Part shown: positions 61,600 to 64,000 of the stretch, one piece after another
Layout: every line of letters begins with the position of its first letter
How positions within the stretch are numbered: the first letter of the stretch is position 1
NCBI RefSeq assembly: GCF_014851675.1
Contig: NZ_JACVAE010000005.1
Coordinates: 186,001 to 250,000, forward strand
DNA: 64,000 nucleotides
From: Rhizobium sp. ARZ01
GTDB taxonomy: Bacteria > Pseudomonadota > Alphaproteobacteria > Rhizobiales > Rhizobiaceae
Reading direction: 5' to 3'
The notes under the pieces: generated by a model
Told to the model about the DNA's origin: nothing
What the model saw: only the letters and a program-made list of their open reading frames with translations
Databases searched by the model: none
Translations under genes and position numbers: made by a program

Positions 61600-62502
61600 T
61601 TGGCTGGACAACACACACGGCTTCCCCCTCTCAATGCGCTGCGGGCGTTCTGGGCGGTTATGCGTCAAGGTACATTTCGTGGCGCGGCAGATGAACTACT
61701 TGTCACGCCGCAGGCCATCAGCCAGCAGATCAAGCTGTTGGAGGATACCTTGCACGTTCCGCTGTTCGAACGGAAGGCGCGGGTAATTGAACCGACGGAA
61801 CATGCGATCATTCTCTCGCATTTCGTCCAGGCAGGCTTCGATGAATTTACGGAGGGAATCCGTCGAGTCACCAACTCGACCTACCGTAACCGCATCAACA
61901 TCAATGTCAGTCCGTATTTTGCCACCCGCTACTTGATGGAGCGCCTTGAGCGATTTCGTCAACTCATGCCCGGTGCTGATATCCGGATGACGACCATGGT
62001 AAACGTGCGCGACTTCGCCGCCGAAGAAGTGGACGTTTCCATTCAATGGGGATTCGGAAACTGGAAGGAATATGACGTAAAATTGCTGATGCACGACCCG
62101 AAGATCATCTGCTGCTCGCCGGAGTTAGCCAAACAGATCTCTTCACCGGCGGACCTCGGCCGTATGACCCTTCTGCATCCTGTCATGGCGCGCGACCTGT
62201 GGCGCAAGGTGCTGGCGCATCTTGGTCTGCCGTCGCTGGAAATGGCTGGGGAGATCGAATTCCAGGATGCCGCGACGATGCGCAAGGGTAGCATCTCCGG
62301 CATCGGGGTTGGGCTCGTGTCAAGGGGCGACGCGCTTGCCGATATCGAGGCCGGTACCCTCGTCGCGCCGCTCGGCATTGATATGCTGGATACGATGAAC
62401 AAGAAGGATATCCCCGGCTTCTATCTTGTCGTTCCGAGAGCCCACAAGCGAGTTAAGATCATCTCCGCCTTTTGTGACTGGATCGCCGCAGAGCAATGGT
62501 GA
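61600..62502 (+). CDS. LysR-type transcriptional regulator
   Basis: A 300-residue LysR regulator of the GcvA-like group, starting at TTG 61600 with GGGAGGG 6 bases upstream. The helix-turn-helix is clear: [49 protein letters not shown]. The effector domain follows ([32 protein letters not shown]). Same strand as, and just behind, the catabolic operon; as no other regulator lies in that locus it is the likely controller. Effector unknown. Confidence 0.9.
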   Translation: MAGQHTRLPPLNALRAFWAVMRQGTFRGAADELLVTPQAISQQIKLLEDTLHVPLFERKARVIEPTEHAIILSHFVQAGFDEFTEGIRRVTNSTYRNRININVSPYFATRYLMERLERFRQLMPGADIRMTTMVNVRDFAAEEVDVSIQWGFGNWKEYDVKLLMHDPKIICCSPELAKQISSPADLGRMTLLHPVMARDLWRKVLAHLGLPSLEMAGEIEFQDAATMRKGSISGIGVGLVSRGDALADIEAGTLVAPLGIDMLDTMNKKDIPGFYLVVPRAHKRVKIISAFCDWIAAEQW

Positions 62503-62508
62503 AAGGAA

Positions 62509-62556
62509 AAGTGCGGAACAAAGTGGACGCCAGCATAGCCGTCCGCTTCCGCACTT
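62509..62556 (+). terminator. Long hairpin after the LysR gene
   Basis: AAGTGCGGAA pairs with TTCCGCACTT (10 bp); inside, GGACG pairs with CGTCC. It starts 6 bases after the LysR stop and separates it from the convergent etfA gene. No T-run. Confidence 0.65.
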
Positions 62557-62650
62557 GTGACCACTCCTCTGGGTGTTTCACTGACCGATAAGCGACCACC
62601 AAGCTGGCGGCCGGTGGCGGAGGCGTTCTTCCGCCACCGATATTGGATGG

Positions 62651-63592
62651 TCACAGCGCCTTCTGAAGTTCCGGCAGCGCCTCGAACAGGTCGGCGACGA
62701 GGCCGTAGTCGGCGACCTGGAAGATCGGCGCCTCCTCGTCCTTGTTGATGGCGACGATGACCTTCGAATCCTTCATGCCGGCGAGGTGCTGGATGGCGCC
62801 GGAGATGCCGCAGGCGATGTAGAGCTGCGGGGCGACCACCTTGCCGGTCTGGCCGACCTGCCAGTCGTTCGGCGCGTAGCCGGCGTCGACGGCGGCGCGG
62901 CTGGCACCGACGGCGGCCCCGAGCTTGTCGGCCACCGGCAGGATCACCTCCTTGAACTTCTCCGCCGAGCCGAGCGCCCGGCCGCCGGAGATGATGATCT
63001 TCGCCGAGGTCAGCTCGGGACGGTCCGACGACGACAGCGCATCGCCGACGAAGGACGAGAGGCCCGGATTGGCGCCGGCGGCGACCGTCTCGATTGCGGC
63101 GTTGCCGCCCTCGGCCGCGGCGGCGAACGAGGCGGTGCGTACGGTGATCACCTTCTTCGCATCGGTTGACTGCACCGTCTGGATGGCGTTGCCGGCATAG
63201 ATCGGCCGCTTGAAGGTGTCGGGCGCAACGACCTCGACGATTTCCGAGACCTGGGCGACGTCGAGCAGGGCTGCGACGCGCGGCAGGACGTTCTTGCCGA
63301 CCGAGGTGGCGGCCGCAAGGATCGTGTCGTAGCCGCCGGAAAGCGCAACGATCGTCGCTGCTAAGGGCTCCGCCAGGTTGTTGGCCAGCGAGGCGTCGTC
63401 GGCGAGCAGCACCTTGGCAACGCCCGCAAGTTTCGCCGCCTGCTCGGCCGCCGCCTTGGCGTTCGCGCCCGCGACGAGCACATGCACGTCGCTTCCGGTC
63501 CCCTGGGCGATTTTCTGCGCCGCCGTCAGCGCCTTGGCGGTCTGGTCGGAAAGGTGGTTGTTGTCGTGGTCAGCCAGAAGAAGAATGGCCAT
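62651..63592 (-). CDS. etfA: Electron transfer flavoprotein, alpha subunit
   Basis: A 313-residue ETF alpha subunit, which with EtfB carries electrons from acyl-CoA and other dehydrogenases to ETF-quinone oxidoreductase. N-terminal domain: [20 protein letters not shown]. The FAD-binding C-terminal domain is clear: [60 protein letters not shown] and [23 protein letters not shown] 63592 has TGAGGACA upstream. The etfB gene lies just upstream on the same strand, the usual etfBA order. Confidence 0.95.
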   Translation of the reverse strand: MAILLLADHDNNHLSDQTAKALTAAQKIAQGTGSDVHVLVAGANAKAAAEQAAKLAGVAKVLLADDASLANNLAEPLAATIVALSGGYDTILAAATSVGKNVLPRVAALLDVAQVSEIVEVVAPDTFKRPIYAGNAIQTVQSTDAKKVITVRTASFAAAAEGGNAAIETVAAGANPGLSSFVGDALSSSDRPELTSAKIIISGGRALGSAEKFKEVILPVADKLGAAVGASRAAVDAGYAPNDWQVGQTGKVVAPQLYIACGISGAIQHLAGMKDSKVIVAINKDEEAPIFQVADYGLVADLFEALPELQKAL

Positions 63593-63716
63593 GATCTTGT
63601 CCTCAAATAGTGTTGGTTCCTGAAATCCGCCAAAAACCGGCGCGCAGCGTACCGAACGTACGTGAGCACCGGAAGCGCAGCGGCACGCCGTTTGCAGGCG
63701 GGCCTCACGGATTCCC

Positions 63717-64000
63717 TCACAGCACGCCGGCTTCGCTCTTCAGCTTTTCGACCAGCTCGGCGACGCTCTTGACCTTAACGCCGGCCTTGCGGCCTTCCGG
63801 CTCCTCGGTCTTCAGCACCTTCAGCCGCGCGGCGGTGGAGACGGCAAAATCGGCCGGGCTCTTCTTGTCGAGCGGCTTCTTCTTCGCCTTCATGATGTTC
63901 GGCAGCGAGGCGTAGCGCGGCTCGTTCAGGCGCAGGTCGGTGGTGACAACCGCCGGCAGCTTGACCTCGATCGTCTGCAGGCCGCCGTCGACCTCGCGGG
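63717..64000 (-). CDS. etfB: Electron transfer flavoprotein, beta subunit (3' part)
   Basis: The last ~94 residues of EtfB, the N-terminal part lying outside the window. Visible: [20 protein letters not shown], the ETF beta recognition loop region [20 protein letters not shown], and the end [16 protein letters not shown]. The recognition loop, which contacts partner dehydrogenases, is complete. Its stop is 124 bases before the etfA start; both are probably one transcript. Confidence 0.93.
   Translation of the reverse strand, partial: REVDGGLQTIEVKLPAVVTTDLRLNEPRYASLPNIMKAKKKPLDKKSPADFAVSTAARLKVLKTEEPEGRKAGVKVKSVAELVEKLKSEAGVL

Noticed and set aside
1..64000. CRISPR array
   Set aside because: No regularly spaced short repeats were seen; the only tandem repeat found is the two-copy 20-mer at 35606.

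Overview
The window reads as part of a secondary replicon or accessory chromosomal region of a member of the Rhizobiaceae (Ensifer/Sinorhizobium/Rhizobium/Shinella-like). I infer this from GC-rich codon use, a MucR/Ros-type remnant, a DUF982 gene, an HWE histidine kinase with its small receiver, paired Ku genes, and several GGAAC-N16/17-CGTT promoters typical of the alphaproteobacterial general stress sigma factor EcfG. I cannot name the species.

Layout. (1) 1-10 kb is a gene graveyard. It starts with the N-terminal C39-peptidase end of a NHLP-type peptide exporter, cut by the window edge, followed by broken pieces of its HlyD partner, an autotransporter barrel, IalB, a GlxA-type regulator, MucR, an isochorismatase, a DAO-type oxidase and a tyrosine integrase. 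Intact genes lie among them: a GNAT acetyltransferase, a candidate PD-(D/E)XK nuclease of unusually AT-rich sequence, an ABC-F ATPase, a DUF982 protein and a PhzF-like isomerase. (2) 10.2-18.1 kb holds a TetR regulator divergent from an RND efflux operon with two adaptor lipoproteins, one permease and a terminal alpha/beta hydrolase. (3) 18.8-33.6 kb holds a class III cyclase with TPR repeats and many small stress-type proteins (GYD, DUF892, GSP-17M-like, hydrophilic and small membrane proteins). It also carries a PHB-depolymerase-like esterase and a very large CheB-CheR-PAS-HWE kinase with an overlapping single-domain response regulator. (4) 33.9-47.3 kb is a stress and DNA-repair block: tandem ku genes, a large HPII-type catalase, an Nramp-like transporter divergent from a thioredoxin-reductase-like flavoprotein, GFA and isochorismatase proteins, a broken dinB, a UvrD-like helicase and an operon of three small genes. 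(5) 48.0-62.5 kb is a catabolic locus. It has a four-gene polar amino-acid ABC transporter, an Asp/Glu-type racemase, then a tightly overlapping seven-gene operon (SDR-like, ThDP enzyme, hydantoinase/oxoprolinase A and B, aminotransferase, uronate-dehydrogenase-like enzyme, FAD oxidoreductase) and a LysR regulator. (6) The right edge holds etfA and the 3' end of etfB on the minus strand.

How the parts fit. Region 5 looks like uptake and breakdown of a cyclic amide, imide or amino-acid derivative of unknown identity. Regions 3-4 look like a general-stress regulon: four exact EcfG-type promoter matches were found, two of them back to back at 40249-40298, plus three one-base variants. The most unusual items are that divergent stress promoter, the remnant peptide exporter, the stand-alone nuclease-like gene, the composition of the hydantoinase operon with its SDR-like protein lacking the catalytic Tyr/Lys, and the high density of pseudogenes. 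All calls come from reading sequence; no database search was possible.
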